Part shown: positions 5,492-6,353 of the stretch, piece after piece
Position numbering within the stretch: the stretch's first letter is position 1
How the letters are laid out: each line of letters begins with the position of its first letter
Source of the DNA: JBHEMK01 sp046262635
GTDB lineage: Bacteria; Actinomycetota; Thermoleophilia; Gaiellales; Gaiellaceae
DNA length: 6,353 nt
NCBI GenBank assembly: GCA_046262635.1
Contig: JBHEMK010000126.1
Location: forward strand, 1-6,353
Reading direction: 5' to 3'
Notes under the pieces: generated by a model
What the model was told of the DNA's origin: nothing
Seen by the model: only the letters and a program-made list of their open reading frames with translations
Databases searched by the model: none
Program-made: the position numbers and the translations under genes

Positions 5492-5839
5492 TCAGTGCTT
5501 GATCGCCGAGAAGCGGATCACCGTGACGGTATCGCTCTCGGCTACCTCCCGGTTGTACAGCTGACCGAGGAAATGCGCCATCTCGTCTGTGTGCCGGATC
5601 TCCGGGTTGTCGTGCTCGATCTCTCGCGGTGAGAGCTCGCCGAGCGTCTTGACCTCGACCTTGTCGATCACGGCGTCGAAAACCTTGTCCCGCGGCCCGA
5701 AGCGGGCGCCGACGAGCACCTGCACGACCATCCCCTTCTTGTACTTGCCGGACTTGTCGCCAAGCCGGATCGTCGCCGTCTTGCGATGTGTGCGCAGCTG
5801 GTCTGCGACGATTGGCGAGTAGAAGTTGAGTGCGTACAT
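5492..5839 (-). CDS. ASCH-domain protein, possible YqfB-like amidohydrolase
   Basis: This 115-aa protein is a single ASCH domain (PUA-like beta barrel). The N-terminal NFYSPIVADQLRTHRKTATIR is typical: the RKTATIR segment (19-25) matches the RKTxTIR signature of E. coli YqfB, which hydrolyses N4-acetylcytidine. By hand alignment from memory, Lys20 and Thr23 match the YqfB catalytic Lys21 and Thr24, and the third residue, YqfB Glu74, falls at Asp77 in SPREIEHDNPE. The rest fits the fold: a KKGMVVQVLVG strand pair and a final DTVTVIRF strand. It may be an amidohydrolase or an RNA-binding ASCH protein. The ATG at 5839 lies 8 nt after the stop of the upstream hydroxy-acid oxidase gene and has no obvious ribosome site, so translation by coupling is likely. 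The fold is confident; the activity is inference. Confidence 0.88.
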   Translation of the reverse strand: MYALNFYSPIVADQLRTHRKTATIRLGDKSGKYKKGMVVQVLVGARFGPRDKVFDAVIDKVEVKTLGELSPREIEHDNPEIRHTDEMAHFLGQLYNREVAESDTVTVIRFSAIKH

Positions 5840-5847
5840 GGTGTCGG

Positions 5848-6353
5848 TCAGGCCGGGGGATCATAGGCCACACCCGGTTCGACGTGACTCCTGCGCACAT
5901 CGGCCGGAGAGGGGCATCCGAGCAGGCCGAGCCCGAGCTCGATTTCGGCCCGCATCAACCGGAGCACGTCGGCCACTCCGGCCTCCCCCGCCACGGCGAG
6001 TCCGTAGGCCACTGGGCGCGCCACCAGCGCCGCGCTCGCCCCGAGCGCGAGCGCCTTGAGGATGTCGGTGCCGCGCCTGACGCCGCCGTCCACCAGCACC
6101 TCGATCCGCCCGTTGACCGCCTCGACAACCTCGGGAAGCGCGTCGAGGGAGGCCGCGACACCGTCGAGCTGCCTGCCGCCGTGGTTCGAGACGATCACCC
6201 CGGCGGCTCCGTGCTCGCAGGCGAGTGCGGCATCCTCGCGCGTGAGTACCCCCTTGACGAGCAGCGGCAGCTTCGTCCGGCCGGCGATCCACTCCAGGTC
6301 GTGCCAGGAGAGAGACGGTGAGATGCGGAACTGCTGCTCGAACTTCATCGAGG
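5848..6353 (-). CDS. FMN-dependent alpha-hydroxy-acid oxidase/dehydrogenase, C-terminal part
   Basis: This is the C-terminal part (about 168 codons) of a glycolate oxidase / lactate dehydrogenase family flavoenzyme, which oxidises an L-2-hydroxy acid to a 2-oxo acid. The reading frame runs off the right edge: the codon before the ATG at 6348 is an in-frame Ser, so that ATG is internal. Seen in order are LPLLVKGVLT (FMN-contacting Lys), the active-site SNHGGRQLDG with catalytic His and substrate-binding Arg, and VDGGVRRGTDILKALALGA (FMN phosphate site). The end, GEAGVADVLRLMRAEIELGLGLLGC followed by RRSHV, resembles plant-type glycolate oxidase more than LldD. The usual GRP near the FMN phosphate reads ARP here. 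Substrate (glycolate, lactate, mandelate or another) cannot be fixed. It is transcribed into the ASCH gene 8 nt downstream. Confidence 0.93.
   Translation of the reverse strand, partial: SMKFEQQFRISPSLSWHDLEWIAGRTKLPLLVKGVLTREDAALACEHGAAGVIVSNHGGRQLDGVAASLDALPEVVEAVNGRIEVLVDGGVRRGTDILKALALGASAALVARPVAYGLAVAGEAGVADVLRLMRAEIELGLGLLGCPSPADVRRSHVEPGVAYDPPA

Noticed and set aside
5313..5564. Plus-strand 83-codon frame after the zinc-ribbon gene
   Set aside because: It overlaps the zinc-ribbon gene and the ASCH gene in other frames, and is Arg/Ser-rich with no ribosome site or motif.
1..6353. Defence, toxin-antitoxin, CRISPR or prophage system
   Set aside because: No regularly spaced repeats, nuclease, integrase, transposase or phage gene was seen. 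The ASCH protein alone does not make such a system, and the gene set is metabolic.

Overview
The window is very GC-rich, with C/G strongly preferred at third codon positions, and its genes are densely packed. This composition, GTG starts, a MalT/LuxR-like AAA ATPase regulator and a BCKDH-type E1/E2 cluster suggest a high-GC actinobacterium. A Thermoleophilia-like lineage (Gaiella/Solirubrobacter relatives) is my best guess, from protein resemblance only. No rRNA, tRNA, CRISPR array or mobile element is visible.

Main block, minus strand, positions 4824 down to 1. Four closely packed genes read leftwards: E1 alpha and E1 beta of a thiamine-diphosphate-dependent 2-oxo acid dehydrogenase, then its lipoyl-bearing E2 acyltransferase, then the N-terminal part of a large ATPase regulator cut by the left edge. 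Gaps are 1, 8 and 20 nt, so one operon is likely. E1 alpha/beta decarboxylate a 2-oxo acid and pass the acyl group to the E2 lipoyl lysine; the E2 core transfers it to CoA. E3 (lipoamide dehydrogenase) is not in the window. The E1 subunits look most like the branched-chain/Thermus type, but the substrate cannot be fixed from sequence. The regulator reads through only if two single-base indels of opposite sign are corrected (near 780-784 and 141-142).

Divergent spacer, 4825-5104. This 280-nt stretch has no convincing gene. It holds a perfect 7-bp inverted repeat with a 7-nt AT-richer centre (4954-4974), a GC hairpin overlapping a 10-bp direct repeat (4997-5021), and a TAGAGT -10-like hexamer facing each flanking gene.

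Right block. A small plus-strand protein with four CxxC motifs (5105-5377) converges on a minus-strand pair: a truncated FMN-dependent alpha-hydroxy-acid oxidase/dehydrogenase (right edge to 5848) and, 8 nt downstream, an ASCH-domain protein (5839-5492). The ASCH protein carries an RKTATIR motif like that of the YqfB amidohydrolases. The hydroxy-acid enzyme would make 2-oxo acids (lactate to pyruvate, for example), a possible but unproven link to the 2-oxo acid dehydrogenase.

Most of the window is ordinary metabolism. The best candidates for something new are the palindrome in the divergent spacer, the small zinc-ribbon protein, and the ASCH/hydroxy-acid-oxidase pair.
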